64,000 bases of DNA from DYFC01 sp041658585 (lineage in GTDB: Bacteria > Nitrospirota > Thermodesulfovibrionia > Thermodesulfovibrionales > SM23-35): contig JBAZZX010000002.1 in the NCBI GenBank assembly GCA_041658585.1, forward strand, positions 62,001-126,000, written 5' to 3'. Of the stretch, positions 15,655 to 23,748 are shown piece by piece. Made by a program: the position numbers and the translations under genes. The notes beneath the pieces are model-generated. The model was not told where the DNA came from. It did no database searches and was given only the letters and a program-made list of their open reading frames with translations. Within the stretch, counting starts at the first letter, position 1. Each line of letters starts with the position of its first letter.

Positions 15655-16827
15655 ATGCTGAAGGAAAGGTATCTGACACCTTTTATCGTAAAAGACCTGA
15701 ATGACAAAATGGTTTTTGTTGGAGGGCCGCGTCAGGTCGGTAAAACAACACTCTGCCGGAAGCTAATCGCTACCCATTTTAAAAACCATGCATATTTCAA
15801 CTGGGATAACAGAGCAGACAGGAAAGCCGTTGCAGCGTCTTCATGGCCGGGTGATGCAGAACTTCTTATCTTTGATGAACTGCATAAATTCAGACAGTGG
15901 AAGAGTTTCATCAAGGGAGAATATGACAAACTGAAAGAGACATATAAGTTCCTTGTTACCGGCAGTGCACGGCTTGATATTTATAGACGCGGCGGGGATT
16001 CTTTACAGGGAAGATATCATTATTACCGCCTGCATCCCTTTACACTGGCTGAGGCGGAAGGCATCAGCAATAAGATAACTGTACACGGCAAATTGATAAT
16101 GGGTAAAGATTTTTATAAGGAAACTCTGGACAAGCTGGACACCTTCGGCGGGTTCCCCGAACCATTCATTAAACAAAGTCTTAGACACCTGAGGCGCTGG
16201 CACAATGAAAAAATAGAAAGGATGTTCCGTGAAGATATTCTTGATGTCCGGATAATACGGGACATCAGCAATATGAAATTGCTGAGTGACATTTTACCGT
16301 CAAAAGTCGGCTTTTTGTTATCGCTCAACTCTATCAGGGAAGATATAGAGGTAAGCTTTCGCGCTGTTTCATCCTGGATGGAGATATTAGAAGCATTTTA
16401 TTATATCTTCCGGATTTACCCATTTTCCGGCAAAAAAATTAGAGCTCTCAAAAAAGAACCGAAGCTTTACTTATGGGACTGGTCAGAAGTTGAGGATGAA
16501 TCTGCCCGTTTTGAGAATCTCATAGCATCCCATTTGCTTAAATTAGTGCATTTTTTAACTGATTATGAAGGATATAGGGCGGAACTGTATTTTTTACGTG
16601 ACGTTGACAAGCGTGAGGTAGATTTCATGGTTACCATAAATGGGAAACCCTGGTTTGCGGTCGAGGTTAAGCTTAATGAAACCGGCCTGTCACCACACCT
16701 CATTTATTTCAAAGAAAGACTTTCGATTCCATATATTTACCAGATAGTAAAAAAACCTGGAGTAGACAGAATCGAGAAAGACGCGAGGATAATTTCTGCC
16801 GGGAAATTCCTTTCCGGACTGATATAG
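15655..16827 (+). CDS. AAA_14/DUF4143 ATPase (second copy)
   Basis: 390 residues. Walker A GGPRQVGKTTLCRKL is near 22-36, Walker B LLIFDELHKFRQW near 64-76, sensor FLVTGSARLDIYRRGGDSL, and the DUF4143-type C-terminus DVDKREVDFMVTINGKPWFAVEVKLNET carries the D...E-x-K triad. It is clearly diverged from the neighbouring minus-strand gene, so this is not a recent duplication. No ribosome site precedes the ATG, in line with a leaderless mRNA from the TATAAT promoter. Composition is more AT-rich than the flanking housekeeping genes, suggesting transfer. Biochemical function is unknown. Confidence 0.87.
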   Translation: MLKERYLTPFIVKDLNDKMVFVGGPRQVGKTTLCRKLIATHFKNHAYFNWDNRADRKAVAASSWPGDAELLIFDELHKFRQWKSFIKGEYDKLKETYKFLVTGSARLDIYRRGGDSLQGRYHYYRLHPFTLAEAEGISNKITVHGKLIMGKDFYKETLDKLDTFGGFPEPFIKQSLRHLRRWHNEKIERMFREDILDVRIIRDISNMKLLSDILPSKVGFLLSLNSIREDIEVSFRAVSSWMEILEAFYYIFRIYPFSGKKIRALKKEPKLYLWDWSEVEDESARFENLIASHLLKLVHFLTDYEGYRAELYFLRDVDKREVDFMVTINGKPWFAVEVKLNETGLSPHLIYFKERLSIPYIYQIVKKPGVDRIEKDARIISAGKFLSGLI

Positions 16828-16887
16828 ACGTTTGTTGGATCGAAGTTGTAGTGAAAGATTTTCACTGTGTAAAACTATCCATAGAAA

Positions 16888-16973
16888 AAAGGGAAGCCAC
16901 GAATACCGCCCGAGTCTTCTGACCCAGTCTCAGCCTTCGTGGCTTGTTTCTTCAGAAATTATGGCTTCCCTTT
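16888..16973 (-). terminator. Long hairpin with two mutually exclusive helices after the His-rich gene
   Basis: AAAGGGAAGCCA (16888-16899) pairs perfectly with TGGCTTCCCTTT (16962-16973), and AAGCCACGAA (16894-16903) pairs perfectly with TTCGTGGCTT (16936-16945). The two helices share 16894-16899, so only one can form. On the minus strand the 3' arm is followed by a run of T, making the outer helix a Rho-independent terminator whose 5' arm overlaps the His-rich gene's stop codon. Confidence 0.6.
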
Positions 16974-17133
16974 AATGACAGCACTTATGCTCATGTTTGT
17001 GATGGTCGTCATCATGCTTATGCTCATGGCTATGTTTCTCTACTAAATGTTTATGCTCGTGACCATCGTGAGAATGAGTCGTTTCTTTGTGCTCATGTTC
17101 GTGCTCATGATTATCTTTGTTATGGCAGCACAT
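16972..17133 (-). CDS. 53-residue His/Cys-rich metal-binding protein
   Basis: The ATG at 17133 is preceded by AGGAGGTGAT, a near-perfect ribosome site. The product has 19 His in 53 residues in HEHEHEH, HSHEHKH and HHKHEH runs, with Cys-Cys-His at both ends (MCCHNK... and ...KCCH). Such peptides buffer or deliver Ni, Co or Zn (Hpn-like or HypB/CooJ-like His stretches), so storage or chaperoning of a divalent metal is likely. The metal is not predictable. It has its own promoter with dyad symmetry downstream of pheT and a terminator-like hairpin after it. Low complexity could raise doubt, but the promoter, ribosome site, clean stop and terminator argue for a real gene. Confidence 0.82.
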   Translation of the reverse strand: MCCHNKDNHEHEHEHKETTHSHDGHEHKHLVEKHSHEHKHDDDHHKHEHKCCH

Positions 17134-17138
17134 CTATC

Positions 17139-17183
17139 ATCACCTCCTATTTTATGTATATCACTTAAATGACTTTAAGTCAA
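17139..17183 (-). promoter_or_regulatory. Sigma-70-type promoter and operator dyad for the His-rich gene
   Basis: On the minus strand TTGACT (17183-17178) and TATACA (17160-17155) are exactly 17 bp apart. TGACTT-A-AAGTCA and the overlapping CTTAAA-GTCA-TTTAAG form inverted repeats over the -35 and spacer, where a metal-responsive repressor could bind. The ribosome site (17148-17139) begins about where transcription should start, so the leader is only about 15 nt. Confidence 0.65.
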
Positions 17184-17196
17184 TTGTTCGGCAGGA

Positions 17197-19314
17197 TTAC
17201 TTCCTCAACTCCCCGCCGGTCTTTTCGGCGATATATCCGACAAGGGATGAGTGAAGCACTTCTATTTCCTCATCCGTCAGGGTCCTCTCTTTTGACCGGT
17301 AAATGATATTGAACGCGAGGCTCTTCTTGCCTTGCGGTATATTTCCGCCTTTGAAATAATCGAACACTGAAACCTCTTCAATAAGTTCCGAAGGGTAGGA
17401 ATTGATTATTTCTTTTATCCGGGCGGAAGGAAGGGCCTCATCAACTGTAAGAGCTATGTCACGTTCGACGGCCGGGAATTTGGGTATTGAAATATATTGT
17501 ATGGAATCAGGCGTCAGTGATAAAAGCAGATCGAGGTTAAGCTCGAACAGAACGATCTCCGGTTTCTGTTTCTTAAGGTCGAGTTTTTCGACTATTTCCG
17601 GCCCCATGACCCCGACATATCCGATACGGCTATTTGATATATAAATATCGGCTGACTGGCCTCCGTGCAAAAAAGGCTCTGAAGACGGAGAGAATGAATA
17701 ACCGCTTATCATAAGCTCTTCAAATAGGGATTCCAGCGCACCCTTGGCAACATAAAATCCACGGGCGTCTTCTTTCCAGAGAGACGGGGCTTTTTCTTTG
17801 TAGAAAATACCTCCGAGTCGCAGTTCCTCTAACGGGAGTGGATCACCGATATTTTCAAATGTCCTCGCCGTTTCAAACAGCCGGATGTCTTTCATACCCC
17901 TGTCGAGATTGTATTTCAGATTTCCGATTAACGCGGGAACCAGAGAAGTCCTTAACCTGCATTCATCCTGATTAAGCGGATTACTGAGGGTAATGGTTTT
18001 TCTTCTCCTGTCCGAATCCGGGATTTCTATCATGTCGAGAGCCGACACGCTCATAAAACTGAAGTTTATCACTTCGGTAAACCCGCATTTTCTTATAGCA
18101 TCCCGGACCTTGTTAAGATTTATTCTCCTTTGATTCAACCGGCCCGAGGAAAGCGAACTTTGCGGATTTGTTATTGGAATATTGTTATAGCCGTAAATCC
18201 GGGCTATCTCTTCGGCAATATCGCTGTCCCGTTTGATGTCCCGCCTGTGTGCCGGAGGACAGGCAATAAACATGTCACCCTTATTTTCCGCCGGAATACC
18301 GAGGAGACCGAGTATTTTAAATATTTCGGCATTTGTTGCAGATATGCCAAGGAGCTTATTTATTTTTCCGTACTTTGCCGTGACCGGTTCCGAAACATAT
18401 TTAACGGGATAGACATCAATGATCTTATGGACCGTCCCGCCTGCGATTTCTTTTATCAAGAGCGCCGCCCTGTCTACGGCCTTTTCGAGAAACTCTATAT
18501 CCGTGCCTCTTTCAAACCTGTACGAAGATTCACTTGAAAGACCGAGTCTCTTTGAGGTCTTCCTTATGGATGAGGGTTCAAAATAAGCGCTTTCAAGAAA
18601 AATATTCCCGGTCTTTTCATTAACTTCCGTATTGGCCCCGCCCATAACTCCCGCGACCGCCACGGGTCTTTCGGCGTCCCATATTAAAAGAGAGCCGCCG
18701 GGGATTTCGCGTTCGACTCCGTCAAGGGTCTTGAATTTCACCCCCCCAGCGCCCCCCCTTGGCAAGGGGGGGATAAGGGGGGGTAGCTTTCCGCGTAAAT
18801 TATTGAAAGAATCCGGAGTGCTCACTATTATTTTTTTGCCGGTAAGCGTATCGGCGTCGAATGCATGAAGCGGGTGTCCGAATTCCAGCAGCACATAATT
18901 CGTAATATCTACGACATTATTGATAGACCGTATGCCGCATTTTTCAAGACGTGATTTCATCCATTCCGGAGAATCCGAAATCTTTACGCCTGTTATCACC
19001 CTGCCTGTATATCTGTTGCAGAGATCCGGATTTAAGATTTCAACGGAGAAATCGGGAACAGGCTGCCCGTTTTTTATTTCATGCAAAGGCAATTTTAAAG
19101 GTGTTTTAAATGCGGCGGATAATTCTCTTGCAATACCGATGCTGCTGAGGCAATCCGGCCTGTTCGGCGTTACATTCACTTCAAAAACGGTATCGCCTTC
19201 TACGGACGTCTCTCCCTCGACCTCAAGCCCGATCATTGTAAGAGTTTTGGAAACCTCTTCGGGTGTAGCGGATATTCCTACCAGTTCTTTCAGCCATTCA
19301 TATGATATAAGCAT
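17197..19314 (-). CDS. pheT: Phenylalanyl-tRNA synthetase beta subunit, short form lacking the EMAP-II-like domain
   Basis: 705 residues. The B1 part (MLISYEWLKELVGISATPEE) runs straight from GLEVEGE into VFEVNVTPNRPDCLS. The roughly 110-residue tRNA-binding OB domain (usual residues 40-150, PHPNADKL region) is therefore absent. The B3/B4 editing region (GVMGGANTEV, FEPSSIRKTSKRLGLSSESSYRFERG), B5, the catalytic-like domain and the C-terminal anticodon-binding domain (FPAVERDIALTVDEA to LVGYIAEKTGGELRK) are intact. A Pro/Gly-rich insert (about residues 180-196) comes from a repeat at 18739-18784. pheS is not adjacent: upstream is a decayed methyltransferase fragment. It should still pair with PheS to charge tRNA-Phe. 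Confidence 0.93.
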   Translation of the reverse strand: MLISYEWLKELVGISATPEEVSKTLTMIGLEVEGETSVEGDTVFEVNVTPNRPDCLSSIGIARELSAAFKTPLKLPLHEIKNGQPVPDFSVEILNPDLCNRYTGRVITGVKISDSPEWMKSRLEKCGIRSINNVVDITNYVLLEFGHPLHAFDADTLTGKKIIVSTPDSFNNLRGKLPPLIPPLPRGGAGGVKFKTLDGVEREIPGGSLLIWDAERPVAVAGVMGGANTEVNEKTGNIFLESAYFEPSSIRKTSKRLGLSSESSYRFERGTDIEFLEKAVDRAALLIKEIAGGTVHKIIDVYPVKYVSEPVTAKYGKINKLLGISATNAEIFKILGLLGIPAENKGDMFIACPPAHRRDIKRDSDIAEEIARIYGYNNIPITNPQSSLSSGRLNQRRINLNKVRDAIRKCGFTEVINFSFMSVSALDMIEIPDSDRRRKTITLSNPLNQDECRLRTSLVPALIGNLKYNLDRGMKDIRLFETARTFENIGDPLPLEELRLGGIFYKEKAPSLWKEDARGFYVAKGALESLFEELMISGYSFSPSSEPFLHGGQSADIYISNSRIGYVGVMGPEIVEKLDLKKQKPEIVLFELNLDLLLSLTPDSIQYISIPKFPAVERDIALTVDEALPSARIKEIINSYPSELIEEVSVFDYFKGGNIPQGKKSLAFNIIYRSKERTLTDEEIEVLHSSLVGYIAEKTGGELRK
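18739..18784. repeat. Pro/Gly-coding palindromic repeat inserted in frame in pheT
   Basis: CACCCCCCCAGCGCCCCCCC on the left and GGGGGGATAAGGGGGG on the right pair around TTGGCAA. On the coding strand it reads KLPPLIPPLPRGGAGG. A similar insertion with the reading ILPLDKGRQGG occurs in the methylase gene at 41095-41152. It has a length compatible with the frame and no stop, so pheT remains open. Confidence 0.8.
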
Positions 19315-19348
19315 GACGTTTATTATAGCCTTGCGGATTGTGGATTAA

Positions 19349-19528
19349 CAAGGTGCCCTTCAAAATGTGCCTGAAGTTATTGATATGCTGAAAAGAACGG
19401 GATTCATCCATATACAAACATGTCAGACCATATTCAAAAACCCTCATGAAATTACCGAACCGGAGTCTGTTGAAGACGGATTCGGCAAAGGCGGGTTTTC
19501 AGTATTATCCTCGGAAAAAGCTCCATGA
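19349..19528 (+). pseudogene. C-terminal fragment of a class I SAM methyltransferase
   Basis: A 59-codon frame without a start reads ALQNVPEVIDMLKRTGFIHI, then TCQTIFKNPHEITEPESVED and GFGKGGFSVLSSEKAP-stop. A 'variable C-terminal helix, GF-hydrophobic strand, GxGKGGF-strand' arrangement is typical of the last third of Rossmann methyltransferases. The SAM-binding half is missing, cut at the pheT start region. It is a remnant and not expressed as such. Confidence 0.6.
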
Positions 19529-19787
19529 TACCCGCTGTATTTTTTATTTATTCTTAAGTCCTCTGCTTAATTATTAAGTAGCGCTATCGGTTGTTAATGA
19601 AATGTCCCGCGCTGTCACTCCATTTAAATATACTATTTATCAATCATTTATAATAATGTAATTTCAATGAATATCATTTGCTTAAAATATTTGAGTGACT
19701 TTTTATTAAGCATATGATAAATTATGTAATTATAGGGCATAGCCAAGGTATTTCTTATTAATAACGTATAGTTTTTGGGGAGACTTT

Positions 19788-20153
19788 ATGGTTAAAAAAG
19801 TACTTGTAGTCGAAGACAATGAGGAGAATCTGAGTCTTTTCTGTACAGTCCTTAAATGCGGCGGATATGAACCGTTGCAGGCCAAAAACGGCATGGAAGG
19901 CGTAAAAATGGCGATGGAACAAAAACCTCATCTGATTCTCATGGATATTAAAATGCCGGTAATGGACGGGTTCGACGCCATAAGAATTTTAAAATCCGAG
20001 GTGTCTACCAGAGACATTCCCTCCATTGCACTGACGGCAGAACAAATCAGAGGCGGAAGAGACGGTTTCATCGAGTACGGTTTTGACGACTATATCCCAA
20101 AGCCGATAAAATTGAGGGAGTTCATTCAGATTATCGACAAACATTTAATGTAA
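19788..20153 (+). CDS. Stand-alone receiver-domain protein (CheY/DivK-like)
   Basis: A 121-residue single receiver domain with an intact site: acidic Glu-Asp in VLVVEDNEENL (8-9), phospho-acceptor Asp in LILMDIKMPVMDGF (near 53), Thr in IALTAEQ and Lys in YIPKPIKLREF. There is no output domain, so it signals by protein contact. A GGGGAGA ribosome site precedes the ATG. It is 132 bp upstream of the caspase-like gene on the same strand and may be cotranscribed. No histidine kinase is in the window. Confidence 0.92.
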   Translation: MVKKVLVVEDNEENLSLFCTVLKCGGYEPLQAKNGMEGVKMAMEQKPHLILMDIKMPVMDGFDAIRILKSEVSTRDIPSIALTAEQIRGGRDGFIEYGFDDYIPKPIKLREFIQIIDKHLM

Positions 20154-20285
20154 AGCTCCAAGCACAGACAATATAAGTAGTAAAAAAATGCATTGTCTGT
20201 TACCTCAATTTTTATCTCATACCTCATGAAACGGCTGTACTGAAACTATCGGTGCAAGATTAATAACCCCAAAAAGGAGGTTTTC

Positions 20286-21122
20286 ATGTCAAAGGGATTA
20301 GCTTTAACAATCGGTCTTAATTCTGTAGATCCAAAACACTACGGCGGCTGGTCGGGTGATCTTAACGCCTGTGAAGCGGATGCGCAGGATATGGCGGACA
20401 TCGCCAAATCAAAACTTTTCAAGGTAAAAATGCTGCTGACAAAGGCTGCCGTCCGTAAAAACATTATCGCGGAGATGAACAAAGCGGCAAAAACGTTAAA
20501 GGCCGGAGACATCTTTATGCTCAGCTATTCAGGCCACGGAGGACAACTGCCCGATATGAATAATGACGAGCCTGACGGACAGGATGAGACCTGGTGTCTG
20601 TATGACGGCGAGCTGGTGGATGATGAAATATACGCCGAACTCGGCAAATTTAAACCCGATGTCCGCATTCTGGTTTTTTCCGATAGTTGCCACAGCGGCA
20701 CGGTTGTTAAAATGGCCTACTATCAGGGGACCTCAAGCGCCAGGAATGCAGGCATCGGCGCTCCGGACGTTAAATACCGTTTCATGCCGCCGGACATTGC
20801 CCTAAGGACATACCGCAACAACAGGAGTTTTTACGACTCAATACTGGCCAACAAAGGGATTAAAAGCGCACAGGATAAGGTAAAGGCATCGGTATTGCTT
20901 ATCTCGGGATGCCAGGATAACCAGTTGTCTTCGGACGGAAATTTCAACGGCTTGTTTACATCACAATTGTTAAAAGTATGGAAAAATGGGGCCTTTAAAG
21001 GTGATTACCGGAAATTCCATAAAGAGATTACCAGTCGTATGCCCCCGGACCAGACGCCCAAATACTTCCGCGCGGGAAAGATAAACCCGCAGTTTGAATC
21101 ACAGTCGCCGTTTACGGTTTAA
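20286..21122 (+). CDS. Caspase-like cysteine peptidase (family C14, orthocaspase/metacaspase)
   Basis: 278 residues. A p20-type fold is shown by GLALTIGLNSVDP at the start, the catalytic His84 in LSYSGHGGQLPD and the catalytic Cys135 in VFSDSCHSGTV. The intervening PDGQDETWCLYDGELVDDE loop carries the acidic S1-pocket residues that give metacaspases preference for Arg/Lys. A small p10-like end (VLLISGCQDNQLSSDGNFNG) follows. No pro-domain or signal peptide is present. AGGAGG precedes the ATG. The gene heads a locus with a calcineurin-like phosphoesterase and an amidohydrolase. Its 3' part (codons 186-231) is repeated at 23749. The substrate and trigger are unknown. Confidence 0.92.
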   Translation: MSKGLALTIGLNSVDPKHYGGWSGDLNACEADAQDMADIAKSKLFKVKMLLTKAAVRKNIIAEMNKAAKTLKAGDIFMLSYSGHGGQLPDMNNDEPDGQDETWCLYDGELVDDEIYAELGKFKPDVRILVFSDSCHSGTVVKMAYYQGTSSARNAGIGAPDVKYRFMPPDIALRTYRNNRSFYDSILANKGIKSAQDKVKASVLLISGCQDNQLSSDGNFNGLFTSQLLKVWKNGAFKGDYRKFHKEITSRMPPDQTPKYFRAGKINPQFESQSPFTV

Positions 21123-21148
21123 CCCGTAATAAGAAAAGGAGGCGTAAT

Positions 21149-21478
21149 ATGCCGGAGAAGAAACGTATTTATGTCAGCGACGTTCATATGCGCGCCGGGC
21201 GGAAACCTGTTAAGAAAAGTTTTGATTACGATTGGCTCGGCGCTGCAGAAGCCAAAGTCTTTGCCGATTTTCTGAAGTTTTTAATTGACGATGCGGGCAG
21301 GCTTAGGGCAGTCATAGATGCCGCAAGGAATGAGTTCATTTATAACTATGCGGAGGTCTGGCACTCTTGTCTCGATCTACGGCAAGGGCTTCAGCGCAAC
21401 CACGACAAGCAACACCGTGAAGTTCAACGGCGTGCAGGCGACAGGCTTCGTCTGAAAAACACGTTTGAGAGGAGGTGA
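21149..21478 (+). pseudogene. Truncated calcineurin-like phosphoesterase (N-terminal 50 codons only)
   Basis: It has the same AGGAGGCGTAAT ribosome site and nearly the same first 50 codons as the intact gene at 23901 (MPEKKRIYVSDVHMRAGRKP to FLIDDA). After that it diverges completely into unrelated sequence and stops at 21478. Only the first metal motif (DVH) is present, so it cannot be a functional phosphoesterase. The breakpoint at about 21296 marks the left edge of an inserted block. Confidence 0.8.
21360..21455 (+). pseudogene. IPT/TIG domain fragment
   Basis: In a frame different from the truncated phosphoesterase, 31 codons read GTLVSIYGKGFSATTTSNTV, then KFNGVQATGFV-stop. The G-x-x-V-x-I-x-G-x-G-F and N-x-V-x-F-N-G pattern is the signature of IPT/TIG Ig-like domains found in surface proteins. 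It is a scrap of a larger gene captured in the inserted block. Confidence 0.6.
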
Positions 21479-21639
21479 TCTAATTGGGCCAATTGTGAGA
21501 GAGGATTAGGCTCAAAATGTTCAACGTTGAGTTTTTTGAGAGAAACAGTTTTCAGAGGAAGGCTCTAGTATAATCTGCTGGAGCGAGTTTTATTGCGGAA
21601 ACGTGAGAGTTGGATAGTAACTTATAGAGGAGGTTTCTC

Positions 21640-22779
21640 ATGAAACGTTTAATTGTATTTTTTTTAGTCATGTGCTGCACCATAGCCATTAGCACATATG
21701 CAGAAGCACAGCAGACCGAAAAACGTAACAAAAATTTGATTGTGAAGGTCTCTTTCAGTGAACCTTTGAGTCTGGCCAAAGTTAAGCGGCTTGCTGACAG
21801 AAACCTATTCGAGATTGCTATGCTGGAAGGAGAGTTCGAATTTGGAGGTGTTACTCACTATGAGTTCTATACCGTACAACCAGGAATGAACTTAGCATCT
21901 GCCGATCTATCTGCCTTACAGAGGGATTATCAGGAAAAACGCTTTGCGCTTATGCAGTCTGTTCTGGCGAGTGCTGGTAATCTTGAGAACGATTTCTTTG
22001 TCCAAAGCGACACGATGCTTACTTCCATGCGTCATGCCGTTGCTACCGCTGACACTGGACCTGTACTTGTGTCTAAGGCCGTAATCCTTGCAAATCGAAC
22101 AGACATCAGCCAACTGATGGAGCACAGCGCTGATTTGATTCAAAACATAGAGGTCGAAGATGCTGTGCGCTATCAGGAAAAGCTGAACCGTAAGGCCATG
22201 AGGCAAGAGACCACCGAATCTGAACTCGATGTGATGTCAACAACTTCATCGAGCACGTGGTGGCCAAATGTTGGCTATTCTTACACATATCCATACTCGT
22301 CTACCCAGCGCTATACCCTCCAGTATATGGGTTGGTATGCCCCGGCGTTTACATGGACCCAGACTTATGAGCATGACTATTTTCTATATAACTATGATCG
22401 TGCCACTTATCTGAATGGTGGCAGTACGGCCTATCCTGGCTGCTTCCCCGTGGTTCAGTATGCTGCAACCACTTGGCCTGCAGGCTCTTATCCCTACTTG
22501 GACACAAGGTTCAACTACACAGGTTGCGAGGTTAACGAACTGGCTTATACGATCGGAGCAGCTCAGGCCAGCGCTATTCCGGGAGGGGTGTGGCACTACA
22601 ATTACATCATTACTGCCAATGGCAACGCTTCCTCCGACCGGTTCAAATTACAGGCCCAGCGTGGCTACCGCAGTCCGAGTTCGTGTTACACTACTTGGTG
22701 CAGCTTTGGTGACTATATCTTGAACCTGGTGCCTGCTTGGAATTCGACTGTGCCGGGTACGGTCTATTGGACCAGATAA
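21640..22779 (+). CDS. Secreted aromatic-rich hypothetical protein
   Basis: 379 residues with a clear Sec signal peptide (KRLIVFFLVMCCTIAISTYA, cleavage after AEA). The mature part has an acidic/polar N-terminal half (about 30-200) and a Tyr/Trp/Thr-rich C-terminal half (205-379) with four to five Cys that could form disulfides. GGAGG lies 5 nt before the ATG and a strong terminator follows at 22837, so it is an independent unit. No family is recognised. The lower-case domain layout suggests an exported surface or adhesion-type protein. It lies inside the block that splits the caspase-phosphoesterase duplication. Confidence 0.75.
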   Translation: MKRLIVFFLVMCCTIAISTYAEAQQTEKRNKNLIVKVSFSEPLSLAKVKRLADRNLFEIAMLEGEFEFGGVTHYEFYTVQPGMNLASADLSALQRDYQEKRFALMQSVLASAGNLENDFFVQSDTMLTSMRHAVATADTGPVLVSKAVILANRTDISQLMEHSADLIQNIEVEDAVRYQEKLNRKAMRQETTESELDVMSTTSSSTWWPNVGYSYTYPYSSTQRYTLQYMGWYAPAFTWTQTYEHDYFLYNYDRATYLNGGSTAYPGCFPVVQYAATTWPAGSYPYLDTRFNYTGCEVNELAYTIGAAQASAIPGGVWHYNYIITANGNASSDRFKLQAQRGYRSPSSCYTTWCSFGDYILNLVPAWNSTVPGTVYWTR

Positions 22780-22836
22780 CCAGATAAATGATTTATCCCG
22801 CTTTTATAGAATAGTGCAAATGTGCTAAAAGCAAGA

Positions 22837-22869
22837 GAGGCGTGAACCTTTTTAAAAGGTTCACGCCTC
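22837..22869 (+). terminator. Perfect hairpin terminator after the secreted protein gene
   Basis: GAGGCGTGAACCTTTT and AAAAGGTTCACGCCTC are perfect complements with a 1-nt centre. It sits 58 bp after the stop at 22779. There is no strong U-tract after it (GATCTAAATTTT), so it could be bidirectional or an RNA-stabilising stem. Confidence 0.7.
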
Positions 22870-22897
22870 GATCTAAATTTTAAAGGAAAGATTAACC

Positions 22898-23212
22898 ATG
22901 AGGAGAATCCTTCGCTACAGCATGTTAGCGGTAATTGCTGCGGTACTTACTGTAGCAACGGCGATGTTTATTCCACAAAGAGTTGATGATCAGACTGGTC
23001 TCTCAGTTGTTCGCTGTGGCTACCCTGTGGCTTTCATAACACAGGATTTCTCCCGTCTCGATCCTCCGTCTTTTCCCCAATTTTATGGCTGTGGCCCCTC
23101 TCTGGAGGACCCATGCGCCATATCATGGCCAGCTTTTTTCCTTTCGTGGTTGATGGTCTTCATAGTTGTGCTTGGTGTCTATACTGCCCGCCAGCACTTC
23201 ATCAGAAAATGA
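22898..23212 (+). CDS. Small two-helix membrane protein
   Basis: 104 residues: an N-terminal hydrophobic helix (about 7-27, LAVIAAVLTVATAMF) and a C-terminal helix (about 78-96, FLSWLMVFIVVLGVY), with a Cys-containing loop of 50 residues between them (VVRCGYPVAFITQDFS, FYGCGPSLEDPCAISW). The loop is probably extracytoplasmic. AAAGGAAAG precedes the ATG. The next gene starts one base after its stop, so the two are coupled. No family is recognised. Confidence 0.65.
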   Translation: MRRILRYSMLAVIAAVLTVATAMFIPQRVDDQTGLSVVRCGYPVAFITQDFSRLDPPSFPQFYGCGPSLEDPCAISWPAFFLSWLMVFIVVLGVYTARQHFIRK

Positions 23213-23590
23213 GTGGGTCAGAATGATTCGCAAAAAAAAAATATTCTAAAAATACTTTTTTCTGTATGCATAGTGCTCATTATTGGCGTTATTGGCGCTA
23301 TCAGCACCAAGCTATTTATCTCTGATAATTTGGACAGTTTTAAAGGGGATGAGCGTAAAGCTGCCATGGAAGCAATGATCGCCGCAGAAATCGGATGTCT
23401 TGATCATCCTGTTGCGAGATTGTTGAACCAAAAAGTTAGATTGGAGAAGTTAGAAACTGTCGTCACATGTCCTAAAGGGCCCACACCTTTTCAGCAAAAT
23501 TATCATGCAGTTCTTCAAACCTTCTCTTTTTTTGGAATTCCTATGCAGACAATTACTATTACGTGCGAAGGCGTTATATGTCGGAATTAG
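23213..23590 (+). CDS. Small membrane-anchored protein, start region with an A10 tract
   Basis: From the GTG at 23213 the frame gives 125 residues with one helix (ILKILFSVCIVLIIGVIGAI) and an extracytoplasmic Cys-containing domain. An ATG at 23223 in another frame reads MIRKKK and would join the same protein if the following A10 run gained or lost bases. That start gives a better basic signal anchor. Either the tract is slippery, or it hides an indel, or GTG is used. The stop of the upstream gene directly abuts. Function unknown. Confidence 0.55.
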   Translation: MGQNDSQKKNILKILFSVCIVLIIGVIGAISTKLFISDNLDSFKGDERKAAMEAMIAAEIGCLDHPVARLLNQKVRLEKLETVVTCPKGPTPFQQNYHAVLQTFSFFGIPMQTITITCEGVICRN

Positions 23591-23748
23591 TGAGAAACTT
23601 ATGTTATTGATTGTCGTTGCTATGTTTTCCGGAGTAATCGGCGCGCAAATGACTTCTCAATATCTGGAAGAAAGAATCCCTTGAAGATTATATCGAGATT
23701 GCAAGATCGATCTCGGACTAACAGGGAATTAAGGCAGGGTGACAGAGG

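Noticed and set aside
16888..16973. Possible cobalamin riboswitch (GTCAGAAGAC-like phrase on the minus strand)
   Set aside because: Only one short phrase is reminiscent. The conserved cobalamin-box blocks are not present and no gene follows on that strand; kept as a terminator with alternative helices.
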